Source: Phytophthora sp. 'mugwort' (Eukaryota > Oomycota > Peronosporomycetes > Peronosporales > Peronosporaceae). From it: a stretch of DNA of 64,000 nucleotides. The position numbers and the translations under genes are program-made. The stretch lies in the NCBI GenBank assembly GCA_033558025.1, contig JAUCEF010000013.1, forward strand, positions 5,263,001 to 5,327,000, read 5' to 3'. Positions 48,691 through 61,945 of this stretch are shown piece by piece (the first letter of the stretch is position 1; every line of letters begins with the position of its first letter). Below the pieces are notes generated by a model. That model had not been told where the DNA came from. It saw only the letters and a program-made list of their open reading frames with translations, and searched no databases.

Positions 48691-49360
48691 AGACACTAAC
48701 CGCAATCGCACACCGGTCGACGCGCTCAATGCCTGCGTCATTACCCAACACGAACACGCAAACGACTACACACGAACCCACCACATGCATCGACTTGGAC
48801 CACAAACGTACACACACGCATTCAATCGCGTACGTTGCTGCAGCGATGTCTGTCCCCGCCTGCTATCGCCAACATGCAACACCACCGCTATCACGCATAC
48901 ATGCGCACATTCTACTCACGTACGTAGTCGCGCAATACCTTACATTCCATCCTCATACACGGCTAGATCGATCGGTCGAATGTCGCCGCCTTCCAGTTGT
49001 GCGACGACCTGGAGTGCATCCAACAGGCTGGCAAGATCCGCATCATGTCGGGATGCATATTTAGCTGATAGTGCAACTGCCGCCTATGGTGTGTCATGTG
49101 TCCACTGTTGCCTCGCTAGTAATGGTGCCGTTGGACGCTTCTCTTGCTTCCTGTTTGTTTCGCGATCGTTTCGACGTTGCGACCAGTCAGTCAGAACCTA
49201 GTCTGGACACCAACGATCGTAAATTGGCTAGGCGCTAGGAGAGTCCATATGCGGCCAGTGCGGGCGAGCGTTGTAGTGTTGATGGTAAGATGTGTGGAGG
49301 CGTAAAAGGTATGGTGACGTAAATACTGTGTGCATAGTAAAAATCAGTGGACACTGACAA

Positions 49361-49433
49361 TGGACACTGGGGGTATCGATCCCCCTACCTCCCGCATGCG
49401 AAGCGGGCGCTCTACCATTTGAGCTAAGCGCCC
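49361..49433 (-). tRNA. trnA-CGC: tRNA-Ala (CGC), copy 67
   Basis: T5, ccatat +; 5' flank T-A-C-A; 736 bp to copy 68. The following spacer is the most mutated one: cctatgg plus private changes at 49,729, 49,925 and 49,940-49,941. Confidence 0.97.
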
Positions 49434-50096
49434 AGACACTAACCGCAATTGCACACCAGTCGACGCGCTCAATGCCTGCGTCATTACCCAACACGAACAC
49501 GCAAACGACTACACACGAACCCACCACATGCATCGACTTGGACCACAAACGTACACACACGCATTCAATCGCGTACGTTGCTGCAGCGATGTCTGTCCCC
49601 GCCTGCTATCGCCAACATGCAACACCACCGCTATCACGCATACATGCGCACATTCTACTCACGTACGTAGTCGCGCAATACCTTACATTCCATCCTCATA
49701 CACGGCTAGATCGATCGGTCGAATGTCGACGCCTTCCAGTTGTGCGACGACCTGGAGTGCATCCAACAGGCTGGCAAGATCCGCATCATGTCGGGATGCA
49801 TATTTAGCTGATAGTGCAACTGCCGCCTATGGTGTGTCATGTGTCCACTGTTGCCTCGCTAGTAATGGTGCCGTTGGACGCTTCTCTTGCTTCCTGTTTG
49901 TTTCGCGATCGTTTCGACGTTGCGGCCAGTCAGTCAGAATTTAGTCTGGATACCAACGATCGTAAATTGGCTAGGCGCTAGGAGAGTGCGGCCAGTGCGG
50001 GCGAGCGTTGTAGTGTTGATGGTAAGATGTGTGGAGGCGTAAAAGGTATGGTGACGTAAATACTGTGTGCATAGTAAAATCAGTGGACACTGACAA

Positions 50097-50169
50097 TGGA
50101 CACTGGGGGTATCGATCCCCCTACCTCCCGCATGCGAAGCGGGCGCTCTACCATTTGAGCTAAGCGCCC
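50097..50169 (-). tRNA. trnA-CGC: tRNA-Ala (CGC), copy 68
   Basis: T4, ccatat -; 5' flank T-A-C-A; 736 bp to copy 69. Confidence 0.97.
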
Positions 50170-50832
50170 AGACACTAACCGCAATTGCACACCAGTCGAC
50201 GCGCTCAATGCCTGCGTCATTACCCAACACGAACACGCAAACGACTACACACGAACCCACCACATGCATCGACTTGGACCACAAACGTACACACACGCAT
50301 TCAATCGCGTACGTTGCTGCAGCGATGTCTGTCCCCGCCTGCTATCGCCAACATGCAACACCACCGCTATCACGCATACATGCGCACATTCTACTCACGT
50401 ACGTAGTCGCGCAATACCTTACATTCCATCCTCATACACGGCTAGATCGATCGGTCGAATGTCGCCGCCTTCCAGTTGTGCGACGACCTGGAGTGCATCC
50501 AACAGGCTGGCAAGATCCGCATCATGTCGGGATGCATATTTAGCTGATAGTGCAACTGCCGCCTGTGGTGTGTCATGTGTCCACTGTTGCCTCGCTAGTA
50601 ATGGTGCCGTTGGACGCTTCTCTTGCTTCCTGTTTGTTTCGCGATCGTTTCGACGTTGCGACCAGTCAGTCAGAACCTAGTCTGGACACCAACGATCGTA
50701 AATTGGCTAGGCGCTAGGAGAGTGCGGCCAGTGCGGGCGAGCGTTGTAGTGTTGATGGTAAGATGTGTGGAGGCGTAAAAGGTATGGTGACGTAAATACT
50801 GTGTGCATAGTAAAATCAGTGGACACTGACAA

Positions 50833-50905
50833 TGGACACTGGGGGTATCGATCCCCCTACCTCCCGCATGCGAAGCGGGCGCTCTACCATTTGAGCTAAG
50901 CGCCC
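50833..50905 (-). tRNA. trnA-CGC: tRNA-Ala (CGC), copy 69
   Basis: T4, ccatat -; 5' flank T-A-C-A; 742 bp to copy 70. Following spacer has cctatgg. Confidence 0.97.
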
Positions 50906-51574
50906 AGACACTAACCGCAATTGCACACCAGTCGACGCGCTCAATGCCTGCGTCATTACCCAACACGAACACGCAAACGACTACACACGAACCCACCACA
51001 TGCATCGACTTGGACCACAAACGTACACACACGCATTCAATCGCGTACGTTGCTGCAGCGATGTCTGTCCCCGCCTGCTATCGCCAACATGCAACACCAC
51101 CGCTATCACGCATACATGCGCACATTCTACTCACGTACGTAGTCGCGCAATACCTTACATTCCATCCTCATACACGGCTAGATCGATCGGTCGAATGTCG
51201 CCGCCTTCCAGTTGTGCGACGACCTGGAGTGCATCCAACAGGCTGGCAAGATCCGCATCATGTCGGGATGCATATTTAGCTGATAGTGCAACTGCCGCCT
51301 ATGGTGTGTCATGTGTCCACTGTTGCCTCGCTAGTAATGGTGCCGTTGGACGCTTCTCTTGCTTCCTGTTTGTTTCGCGATCGTTTCGACGTTGCGACCA
51401 GTCAGTCAGAACCTAGTCTGGACACCAACGATCGTAAATTGGCTAGGCGCTAGGAGAGTCCATATGCGGCCAGTGCGGGCGAGCGTTGTAGTGTTGATGG
51501 TAAGATGTGTGGAGGCGTAAAAGGTATGGTGACGTAAATACTGTGTGCATAGTAAAATCAGTGGACACTGACAA

Positions 51575-51647
51575 TGGACACTGGGGGTATCGATCCCCCT
51601 ACCTCCCGCATGCGAAGCGGGCGCTCTACCATTTGAGCTAAGCGCCC
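51575..51647 (-). tRNA. trnA-CGC: tRNA-Ala (CGC), copy 70
   Basis: T4 with ccatat +; 5' flank T-A-C-A; 735 bp to copy 71, the only 735. Following spacer has the 1-bp ccttaca deletion (near 51,900), cctatgg and a private t to c at 52,180. Confidence 0.97.
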
Positions 51648-52309
51648 AGACACTAACCGCAATTGCACACCAGTCGACGCGCTCAATGCCTGCGTCATTA
51701 CCCAACACGAACACGCAAACGACTACACACGAACCCACCACATGCATCGACTTGGACCACAAACGTACACACACGCATTCAATCGCGTACGTTGCTGCAG
51801 CGATGTCTGTCCCCGCCTGCTATCGCCAACATGCAACACCACCGCTATCACGCATACATGCGCACATTCTACTCACGTACGTAGTCGCGCAATACCTTAA
51901 TTCCATCCTCATACACGGCTAGATCGATCGGTCGAATGTCGCCGCCTTCCAGTTGTGCGACGACCTGGAGTGCATCCAACAGGCTGGCAAGATCCGCATC
52001 ATGTCGGGATGCATATTTAGCTGATAGTGCAACTGCCGCCTATGGTGTGTCATGTGTCCACTGTTGCCTCGCTAGTAATGGTGCCGTTGGACGCTTCTCT
52101 TGCTTCCTGTTTGTTTCGCGATCGTTTCGACGTTGCGACCAGTCAGTCAGAACCTAGTCTGGACACCAACGATCGTAAACTGGCTAGGCGCTAGGAGAGT
52201 GCGGCCAGTGCGGGCGAGCGTTGTAGTGTTGATGGTAAGATGTGTGGAGGCGTAAAAGGTATGGTGACGTAAATACTGTGTGCATAGTAAAATCAGTGGA
52301 CACTGACAA

Positions 52310-52382
52310 TGGACACTGGGGGTATCGATCCCCCTACCTCACGCATGCGAAGCGGGCGCTCTACCATTTGAGCTAAGCGCCC
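52310..52382 (-). tRNA. trnA-CGC: tRNA-Ala (CGC), copy 71, anticodon-stem variant
   Basis: Plus-strand c to a at 52,341 changes G42 to T, so the C28:G42 pair of the anticodon stem becomes a C:U mismatch. All other elements match copy 1. A second private change lies 8 nt upstream of the gene (a to c at 52,390), which turns the leader's TTAGTG into GTGAGTG. T4, ccatat -; 5' flank C-G-C-A; 737 bp to copy 72. It is probably still transcribed, since the A and B boxes are intact, but the stem is weakened. Confidence 0.93.
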
Positions 52383-53046
52383 AGACACTCACCGCAATCG
52401 CACACCGGTCGACGCGCTCAATGCCTGCGTCATTACCCAACACGAACACGCAAACGACTACACACGAACCCACCACATGCATCGACTTGGACCACAAACG
52501 TACACACACGCATTCAATCGCGTACGTTGCTGCAGCGATGTCTGTCCCCGCCTGCTATCGCCAACATGCAACACCACCGCTATCACGCATACATGCGCAC
52601 ATTCTACTCACGTACGTAGTCGCGCAATACCTTACATTCCATCCTCATACACGGCTAGATCGATCGGTCGAATGTCGCCGCCTTCCAGTTGTGCGACGAC
52701 CTGGAGTGCATCCAACAGGCTGGCAAGATCCGCATCATGTCGGGATGCATATTTAGCTGATAGTGCAACTGCCGCCTGTGGTGTGTCATGTGTCCACTGT
52801 TGCCTCGCTAGTAATGGTGCCGTTGGACGCTTCTCTTGCTTCCTGTTTGTTTCGCGATCGTTTCGACGTTGCGACCAGTCAGTCAGAACCTAGTCTGGAT
52901 ACCAACGATCGTAAATTGGCTAGGCGCTAGGAGAGTGCGGCCAGTGCGGGCGAGCGTTGTAGTGTTGATGGTAAGATGTGTGGAGGCGTAAAAGGTATGG
53001 TGACGTAAATACTGTGTGCATAGTAAAAATCAGTGGACACTGACAA

Positions 53047-53119
53047 TGGACACTGGGGGTATCGATCCCCCTACCTCCCGCATGCGAAGCGGGCGCTCTA
53101 CCATTTGAGCTAAGCGCCC
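53047..53119 (-). tRNA. trnA-CGC: tRNA-Ala (CGC), copy 72
   Basis: T5 with ccatat -; 5' flank T-A-C-G; 736 bp to copy 73. Confidence 0.97.
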
Positions 53120-53782
53120 AGACACTAACCGCAATTGCACACCAGTCGACGCGCTCAGTGCCTGCGTCATTACCCAACACGAACACGCAAACGACTACAC
53201 ACGAACCCACCACATGCATCGACTTGGACCACAAACGTACACACACGCATTCAATCGCGTACGTTGCTGCAGCGATGTCTGTCCCCGCCTGCTATCGCCA
53301 ACATGCAACACCACCGCTATCACGCATACATGCGCACATTCTACTCACGTACGTAGTCGCGCAATACCTTACATTCCATCCTCATACACGGCTAGATCGA
53401 TCGGTCGAATGTCGCCGCCTTCCAGTTGTGCGACGACCTGGAGTGCATCCAACAGGCTGGCAAGATCCGCATCATGTCGGGATGCATATTTAGCTGATAG
53501 TGCAACTGCCGCCTGTGGTGTGTCATGTGTCCACTGTTGCCTCGCTAGTAATGGTGCCGTTGGACGCTTCTCTTGCTTCCTGTTTGTTTCGCGATCGTTT
53601 CGACGTTGCGACCAGTCAGTCAGAACCTAGTCTGGATACCAACGATCGTAAATTGGCTAGGCGCTAGGAGAGTGCGGCCAGTGCGGGCGAGCGTTGTAGT
53701 GTTGATGGTAAGATGTGTGGAGGCGTAAAAGGTATGGTGACGTAAATACTGTGTGCATAGTAAAATCAGTGGACACTGACAA

Positions 53783-53855
53783 TGGACACTGGGGGTATCG
53801 ATCCCCCTACCTCCCGCATGCGAAGCGGGCGCTCTACCATTTGAGCTAAGCGCCC
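53783..53855 (-). tRNA. trnA-CGC: tRNA-Ala (CGC), copy 73
   Basis: T4, ccatat -; 5' flank T-A-C-A; 743 bp to copy 74. Confidence 0.97.
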
Positions 53856-54525
53856 AGACACTAACCGCAATTGCACACCAGTCGACGCGCTCAATGCCTG
53901 CGTCATTACCCAACACGAACACGCAAACGACTACACACGAACCCACCACATGCATCGACTTGGACCACAAACGTACACACACGCATTCAATCGCGTACGT
54001 TGCTGCAGCGATGTCTGTCCCCGCCTGCTATCGCCAACATGCAACACCACCGCTATCACGCATACATGCGCACATTCTACTCACGTACGTAGTCGCGCAA
54101 TACCTTACATTCCATCCTCATACACGGCTAGATCGATCGGTCGAATGTCGCCGCCTTCCAGTTGTGCGACGACCTGGAGTGCATCCAACAGGCTGGCAAG
54201 ATCCGCATCATGTCGGGATGCATATTTAGCTGATAGTGCAACTGCCGCCTGTGGTGTGTCATGTGTCCACTGTTGCCTCGCTAGTAATGGTGCCGTTGGA
54301 CGCTTCTCTTGCTTCCTGTTTGTTTCGCGATCGTTTCGACGTTGCGACCAGTCAGTCAGAACCTAGTCTGGACACCAACGATCGTAAATTGGCTAGGCGC
54401 TAGGAGAGTCCATATGCGGCCAGTGCGGGCGAGCGTTGTAGTGTTGATGGTAAGATGTGTGGAGGCGTAAAAGGTATGGTGACGTAAATACTGTGTGCAT
54501 AGTAAAAATCAGTGGACACTGACAA

Positions 54526-54598
54526 TGGACACTGGGGGTATCGATCCCCCTACCTCCCGCATGCGAAGCGGGCGCTCTACCATTTGAGCTAAGCGCCC
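54526..54598 (-). tRNA. trnA-CGC: tRNA-Ala (CGC), copy 74
   Basis: T5, ccatat +; 5' flank T-A-C-A; 743 bp to copy 75. Confidence 0.97.
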
Positions 54599-55268
54599 AG
54601 ACACTAACCGCAATTGCACACCAGTCGACGCGCTCAATGCCTGCGTCATTACCCAACACGAACACGCAAACGACTACACACGAACCCACCACATGCATCG
54701 ACTTGGACCACAAACGTACACACACGCATTCAATCGCGTACGTTGCTGCAGCGATGTCTGTCCCCGCCTGCTATCGCCAACATGCAACACCACCGCTATC
54801 ACGCATACATGCGCACATTCTACTCACGTACGTAGTCGCGCAATACCTTACATTCCATCCTCATACACGGCTAGATCGATCGGTCGAATGTCGCCGCCTT
54901 CCAGTTGTGCGACGACCTGGAGTGCATCCAACAGGCTGGCAAGATCCGCATCATGTCGGGATGCATATTTAGCTGATAGTGCAACTGCCGCCTGTGGTGT
55001 GTCATGTGTCCACTGTTGCCTCGCTAGTAATGGTGCCGTTGGACGCTTCTCTTGCTTCCTGTTTGTTTCGCGATCGTTTCGACGTTGCGACCAGTCAGTC
55101 AGAACCTAGTCTGGACACCAACGATCGTAAATTGGCTAGGCGCTAGGAGAGTCCATATGCGGCCAGTGCGGGCGAGCGTTGTAGTGTTGATGGTAAGATG
55201 TGTGGAGGCGTAAAAGGTATGGTGACGTAAATACTGTGTGCATAGTAAAAATCAGTGGACACTGACAA

Positions 55269-55341
55269 TGGACACTGGGGGTATCGATCCCCCTACCTCC
55301 CGCATGCGAAGCGGGCGCTCTACCATTTGAGCTAAGCGCCC
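55269..55341 (-). tRNA. trnA-CGC: tRNA-Ala (CGC), copy 75
   Basis: T5, ccatat +; 5' flank T-A-C-A; 736 bp to copy 76. Confidence 0.97.
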
Positions 55342-56004
55342 AGACACTAACCGCAATTGCACACCAGTCGACGCGCTCAATGCCTGCGTCATTACCCAAC
55401 ACGAACACGCAAACGACTACACACGAACCCACCACATGCATCGACTTGGACCACAAACGTACACACACGCATTCAATCGCGTACGTTGCTGCAGCGATGT
55501 CTGTCCCCGCCTGCTATCGCCAACATGCAACACCACCGCTATCACGCATACATGCGCACATTCTACTCACGTACGTAGTCGCGCAATACCTTACATTCCA
55601 TCCTCATACACGGCTAGATCGATCGGTCGAATGTCGCCGCCTTCCAGTTGTGCGACGACCTGGAGTGCATCCAACAGGCTGGCAAGATCCGCATCATGTC
55701 GGGATGCATATTTAGCTGATAGTGCAACTGCCGCCTGTGGTGTGTCATGTGTCCACTGTTGCCTCGCTAGTAATGGTGCCGTTGGACGCTTCTCTTGCTT
55801 CCTGTTTGTTTCGCGATCGTTTCGACGTTGCGACCAGTCAGTCAGAACCTAGTCTGGATACCAACGATCGTAAATTGGCTAGGCGCTAGGAGAGTGCGGC
55901 CAGTGCGGGCGAGCGTTGTAGTGTTGATGGTAAGATGTGTGGAGGCGTAAAAGGTATGGTGACGTAAATACTGTGTGCATAGTAAAATCAGTGGACACTG
56001 ACAA

Positions 56005-56077
56005 TGGACACTGGGGGTATCGATCCCCCTACCTCCCGCATGCGAAGCGGGCGCTCTACCATTTGAGCTAAGCGCCC
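56005..56077 (-). tRNA. trnA-CGC: tRNA-Ala (CGC), copy 76
   Basis: T4, ccatat -; 5' flank T-A-C-A; 743 bp to copy 77. Confidence 0.97.
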
Positions 56078-56747
56078 AGACACTAACCGCAATTGCACAC
56101 CAGTCGACGCGCTCAATGCCTGCGTCATTACCCAACACGAACACGCAAACGACTACACACGAACCCACCACATGCATCGACTTGGACCACAAACGTACAC
56201 ACACGCATTCAATCGCGTACGTTGCTGCAGCGATGTCTGTCCCCGCCTGCTATCGCCAACATGCAACACCACCGCTATCACGCATACATGCGCACATTCT
56301 ACTCACGTACGTAGTCGCGCAATACCTTACATTCCATCCTCATACACGGCTAGATCGATCGGTCGAATGTCGCCGCCTTCCAGTTGTGCGACGACCTGGA
56401 GTGCATCCAACAGGCTGGCAAGATCCGCATCATGTCGGGATGCATATTTAGCTGATAGTGCAACTGCCGCCTGTGGTGTGTCATGTGTCCACTGTTGCCT
56501 CGCTAGTAATGGTGCCGTTGGACGCTTCTCTTGCTTCCTGTTTGTTTCGCGATCGTTTCGACGTTGCGACCAGTCAGTCAGAACCTAGTCTGGACACCAA
56601 CGATCGTAAATTGGCTAGGCGCTAGGAGAGTCCATATGCGGCCAGTGCGGGCGAGCGTTGTAGTGTTGATGGTAAGATGTGTGGAGGCGTAAAAGGTATG
56701 GTGACGTAAATACTGTGTGCATAGTAAAAATCAGTGGACACTGACAA

Positions 56748-56820
56748 TGGACACTGGGGGTATCGATCCCCCTACCTCCCGCATGCGAAGCGGGCGCTCT
56801 ACCATTTGAGCTAAGCGCCC
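56748..56820 (-). tRNA. trnA-CGC: tRNA-Ala (CGC), copy 77
   Basis: T5, ccatat +; 5' flank T-A-C-G; 742 bp to copy 78. Following spacer has a private c to t at 57,169. Confidence 0.97.
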
Positions 56821-57489
56821 AGACACTAACCGCAATTGCACACCAGTCGACGCGCTCAGTGCCTGCGTCATTACCCAACACGAACACGCAAACGACTACA
56901 CACGAACCCACCACATGCATCGACTTGGACCACAAACGTACACACACGCATTCAATCGCGTACGTTGCTGCAGCGATGTCTGTCCCCGCCTGCTATCGCC
57001 AACATGCAACACCACCGCTATCACGCATACATGCGCACATTCTACTCACGTACGTAGTCGCGCAATACCTTACATTCCATCCTCATACACGGCTAGATCG
57101 ATCGGTCGAATGTCGCCGCCTTCCAGTTGTGCGACGACCTGGAGTGCATCCAACAGGCTGGCAAGATCTGCATCATGTCGGGATGCATATTTAGCTGATA
57201 GTGCAACTGCCGCCTGTGGTGTGTCATGTGTCCACTGTTGCCTCGCTAGTAATGGTGCCGTTGGACGCTTCTCTTGCTTCCTGTTTGTTTCGCGATCGTT
57301 TCGACGTTGCGACCAGTCAGTCAGAACCTAGTCTGGACACCAACGATCGTAAATTGGCTAGGCGCTAGGAGAGTCCATATGCGGCCAGTGCGGGCGAGCG
57401 TTGTAGTGTTGATGGTAAGATGTGTGGAGGCGTAAAAGGTATGGTGACGTAAATACTGTGTGCATAGTAAAATCAGTGGACACTGACAA

Positions 57490-57562
57490 TGGACACTGGG
57501 GGTATCGATCCCCCTACCTCCCGCATGCGAAGCGGGCGCTCTACCATTTGAGCTAAGCGCCC
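57490..57562 (-). tRNA. trnA-CGC: tRNA-Ala (CGC), copy 78
   Basis: T4 with ccatat +; 5' flank C-A-C-A; 742 bp to copy 79. Copies 78 and 79 are alike and adjacent. Confidence 0.97.
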
Positions 57563-58231
57563 AGACACTAACCGCAATCGCACACCAGTCGACGCGCTCA
57601 ATGCCTGCGTCATTACCCAACACGAACACGCAAACGACTACACACGAACCCACCACATGCATCGACTTGGACCACAAACGTACACACACGCATTCAATCG
57701 CGTACGTTGCTGCAGCGATGTCTGTCCCCGCCTGCTATCGCCAACATGCAACACCACCGCTATCACGCATACATGCGCACATTCTACTCACGTACGTAGT
57801 CGCGCAATACCTTACATTCCATCCTCATACACGGCTAGATCGATCGGTCGAATGTCGCCGCCTTCCAGTTGTGCGACGACCTGGAGTGCATCCAACAGGC
57901 TGGCAAGATCCGCATCATGTCGGGATGCATATTTAGCTGATAGTGCAACTGCCGCCTGTGGTGTGTCATGTGTCCACTGTTGCCTCGCTAGTAATGGTGC
58001 CGTTGGACGCTTCTCTTGCTTCCTGTTTGTTTCGCGATCGTTTCGACGTTGCGACCAGTCAGTCAGAACCTAGTCTGGACACCAACGATCGTAAATTGGC
58101 TAGGCGCTAGGAGAGTCCATATGCGGCCAGTGCGGGCGAGCGTTGTAGTGTTGATGGTAAGATGTGTGGAGGCGTAAAAGGTATGGTGACGTAAATACTG
58201 TGTGCATAGTAAAATCAGTGGACACTGACAA

Positions 58232-58304
58232 TGGACACTGGGGGTATCGATCCCCCTACCTCCCGCATGCGAAGCGGGCGCTCTACCATTTGAGCTAAGC
58301 GCCC
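58232..58304 (-). tRNA. trnA-CGC: tRNA-Ala (CGC), copy 79
   Basis: T4 with ccatat +, the last T4 in the window; 5' flank C-A-C-A; 743 bp to copy 80. Confidence 0.97.
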
Positions 58305-58974
58305 AGACACTAACCGCAATCGCACACCAGTCGACGCGCTCAATGCCTGCGTCATTACCCAACACGAACACGCAAACGACTACACACGAACCCACCACAT
58401 GCATCGACTTGGACCACAAACGTACACACACGCATTCAATCGCGTACGTTGCTGCAGCGATGTCTGTCCCCGCCTGCTATCGCCAACATGCAACACCACC
58501 GCTATCACGCATACATGCGCACATTCTACTCACGTACGTAGTCGCGCAATACCTTACATTCCATCCTCATACACGGCTAGATCGATCGGTCGAATGTCGC
58601 CGCCTTCCAGTTGTGCGACGACCTGGAGTGCATCCAACAGGCTGGCAAGATCCGCATCATGTCGGGATGCATATTTAGCTGATAGTGCAACTGCCGCCTG
58701 TGGTGTGTCATGTGTCCACTGTTGCCTCGCTAGTAATGGTGCCGTTGGACGCTTCTCTTGCTTCCTGTTTGTTTCGCGATCGTTTCGACGTTGCGACCAG
58801 TCAGTCAGAACCTAGTCTGGACACCAACGATCGTAAATTGGCTAGGCGCTAGGAGAGTCCATATGCGGCCAGTGCGGGCGAGCGTTGTAGTGTTGATGGT
58901 AAGATGTGTGGAGGCGTAAAAGGTATGGTGACGTAAATACTGTGTGCATAGTAAAAATCAGTGGACACTGACAA

Positions 58975-59047
58975 TGGACACTGGGGGTATCGATCCCCCT
59001 ACCTCCCGCATGCGAAGCGGGCGCTCTACCATTTGAGCTAAGCGCCC
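58975..59047 (-). tRNA. trnA-CGC: tRNA-Ala (CGC), copy 80
   Basis: T5, ccatat +; 5' flank C-A-C-A; 743 bp to copy 81. Confidence 0.97.
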
Positions 59048-59717
59048 AGACACTAACCGCAATCGCACACCAGTCGACGCGCTCAATGCCTGCGTCATTA
59101 CCCAACACGAACACGCAAACGACTACACACGAACCCACCACATGCATCGACTTGGACCACAAACGTACACACACGCATTCAATCGCGTACGTTGCTGCAG
59201 CGATGTCTGTCCCCGCCTGCTATCGCCAACATGCAACACCACCGCTATCACGCATACATGCGCACATTCTACTCACGTACGTAGTCGCGCAATACCTTAC
59301 ATTCCATCCTCATACACGGCTAGATCGATCGGTCGAATGTCGCCGCCTTCCAGTTGTGCGACGACCTGGAGTGCATCCAACAGGCTGGCAAGATCCGCAT
59401 CATGTCGGGATGCATATTTAGCTGATAGTGCAACTGCCGCCTGTGGTGTGTCATGTGTCCACTGTTGCCTCGCTAGTAATGGTGCCGTTGGACGCTTCTC
59501 TTGCTTCCTGTTTGTTTCGCGATCGTTTCGACGTTGCGACCAGTCAGTCAGAACCTAGTCTGGACACCAACGATCGTAAATTGGCTAGGCGCTAGGAGAG
59601 TCCATATGCGGCCAGTGCGGGCGAGCGTTGTAGTGTTGATGGTAAGATGTGTGGAGGCGTAAAAGGTATGGTGACGTAAATACTGTGTGCATAGTAAAAA
59701 TCAGTGGACACTGACAA

Positions 59718-59790
59718 TGGACACTGGGGGTATCGATCCCCCTACCTCCCGCATGCGAAGCGGGCGCTCTACCATTTGAGCTAAGCGCCC
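59718..59790 (-). tRNA. trnA-CGC: tRNA-Ala (CGC), copy 81
   Basis: T5, ccatat +; 5' flank C-A-C-A; 743 bp to copy 82. Confidence 0.97.
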
Positions 59791-60460
59791 AGACACTAAC
59801 CGCAATCGCACACCAGTCGACGCGCTCAATGCCTGCGTCATTACCCAACACGAACACGCAAACGACTACACACGAACCCACCACATGCATCGACTTGGAC
59901 CACAAACGTACACACACGCATTCAATCGCGTACGTTGCTGCAGCGATGTCTGTCCCCGCCTGCTATCGCCAACATGCAACACCACCGCTATCACGCATAC
60001 ATGCGCACATTCTACTCACGTACGTAGTCGCGCAATACCTTACATTCCATCCTCATACACGGCTAGATCGATCGGTCGAATGTCGCCGCCTTCCAGTTGT
60101 GCGACGACCTGGAGTGCATCCAACAGGCTGGCAAGATCCGCATCATGTCGGGATGCATATTTAGCTGATAGTGCAACTGCCGCCTGTGGTGTGTCATGTG
60201 TCCACTGTTGCCTCGCTAGTAATGGTGCCGTTGGACGCTTCTCTTGCTTCCTGTTTGTTTCGCGATCGTTTCGACGTTGCGACCAGTCAGTCAGAACCTA
60301 GTCTGGACACCAACGATCGTAAATTGGCTAGGCGCTAGGAGAGTCCATATGCGGCCAGTGCGGGCGAGCGTTGTAGTGTTGATGGTAAGATGTGTGGAGG
60401 CGTAAAAGGTATGGTGACGTAAATACTGTGTGCATAGTAAAAATCAGTGGACACTGACAA

Positions 60461-60533
60461 TGGACACTGGGGGTATCGATCCCCCTACCTCCCGCATGCG
60501 AAGCGGGCGCTCTACCATTTGAGCTAAGCGCCC
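60461..60533 (-). tRNA. trnA-CGC: tRNA-Ala (CGC), copy 82
   Basis: T5, ccatat +; 5' flank T-A-C-A; 743 bp to copy 83. Confidence 0.97.
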
Positions 60534-61203
60534 AGACACTAACCGCAATTGCACACCAGTCGACGCGCTCAATGCCTGCGTCATTACCCAACACGAACAC
60601 GCAAACGACTACACACGAACCCACCACATGCATCGACTTGGACCACAAACGTACACACACGCATTCAATCGCGTACGTTGCTGCAGCGATGTCTGTCCCC
60701 GCCTGCTATCGCCAACATGCAACACCACCGCTATCACGCATACATGCGCACATTCTACTCACGTACGTAGTCGCGCAATACCTTACATTCCATCCTCATA
60801 CACGGCTAGATCGATCGGTCGAATGTCGCCGCCTTCCAGTTGTGCGACGACCTGGAGTGCATCCAACAGGCTGGCAAGATCCGCATCATGTCGGGATGCA
60901 TATTTAGCTGATAGTGCAACTGCCGCCTGTGGTGTGTCATGTGTCCACTGTTGCCTCGCTAGTAATGGTGCCGTTGGACGCTTCTCTTGCTTCCTGTTTG
61001 TTTCGCGATCGTTTCGACGTTGCGACCAGTCAGTCAGAACCTAGTCTGGACACCAACGATCGTAAATTGGCTAGGCGCTAGGAGAGTCCATATGCGGCCA
61101 GTGCGGGCGAGCGTTGTAGTGTTGATGGTAAGATGTGTGGAGGCGTAAAAGGTATGGTGACGTAAATACTGTGTGCATAGTAAAAATCAGTGGACACTGA
61201 CAA

Positions 61204-61276
61204 TGGACACTGGGGGTATCGATCCCCCTACCTCCCGCATGCGAAGCGGGCGCTCTACCATTTGAGCTAAGCGCCC
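61204..61276 (-). tRNA. trnA-CGC: tRNA-Ala (CGC), copy 83
   Basis: T5, ccatat +; 5' flank T-A-C-A; 742 bp to copy 84, the missing base being the 1-bp ccttaca deletion (near 61,529). Confidence 0.97.
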
Positions 61277-61945
61277 AGACACTAACCGCAATTGCACACC
61301 AGTCGACGCGCTCAATGCCTGCGTCATTACCCAACACGAACACGCAAACGACTACACACGAACCCACCACATGCATCGACTTGGACCACAAACGTACACA
61401 CACGCATTCAATCGCGTACGTTGCTGCAGCGATGTCTGTCCCCGCCTGCTATCGCCAACATGCAACACCACCGCTATCACGCATACATGCGCACATTCTA
61501 CTCACGTACGTAGTCGCGCAATACCTTAATTCCATCCTCATACACGGCTAGATCGATCGGTCGAATGTCGCCGCCTTCCAGTTGTGCGACGACCTGGAGT
61601 GCATCCAACAGGCTGGCAAGATCCGCATCATGTCGGGATGCATATTTAGCTGATAGTGCAACTGCCGCCTGTGGTGTGTCATGTGTCCACTGTTGCCTCG
61701 CTAGTAATGGTGCCGTTGGACGCTTCTCTTGCTTCCTGTTTGTTTCGCGATCGTTTCGACGTTGCGACCAGTCAGTCAGAACCTAGTCTGGACACCAACG
61801 ATCGTAAATTGGCTAGGCGCTAGGAGAGTCCATATGCGGCCAGTGCGGGCGAGCGTTGTAGTGTTGATGGTAAGATGTGTGGAGGCGTAAAAGGTATGGT
61901 GACGTAAATACTGTGTGCATAGTAAAAATCAGTGGACACTGACAA

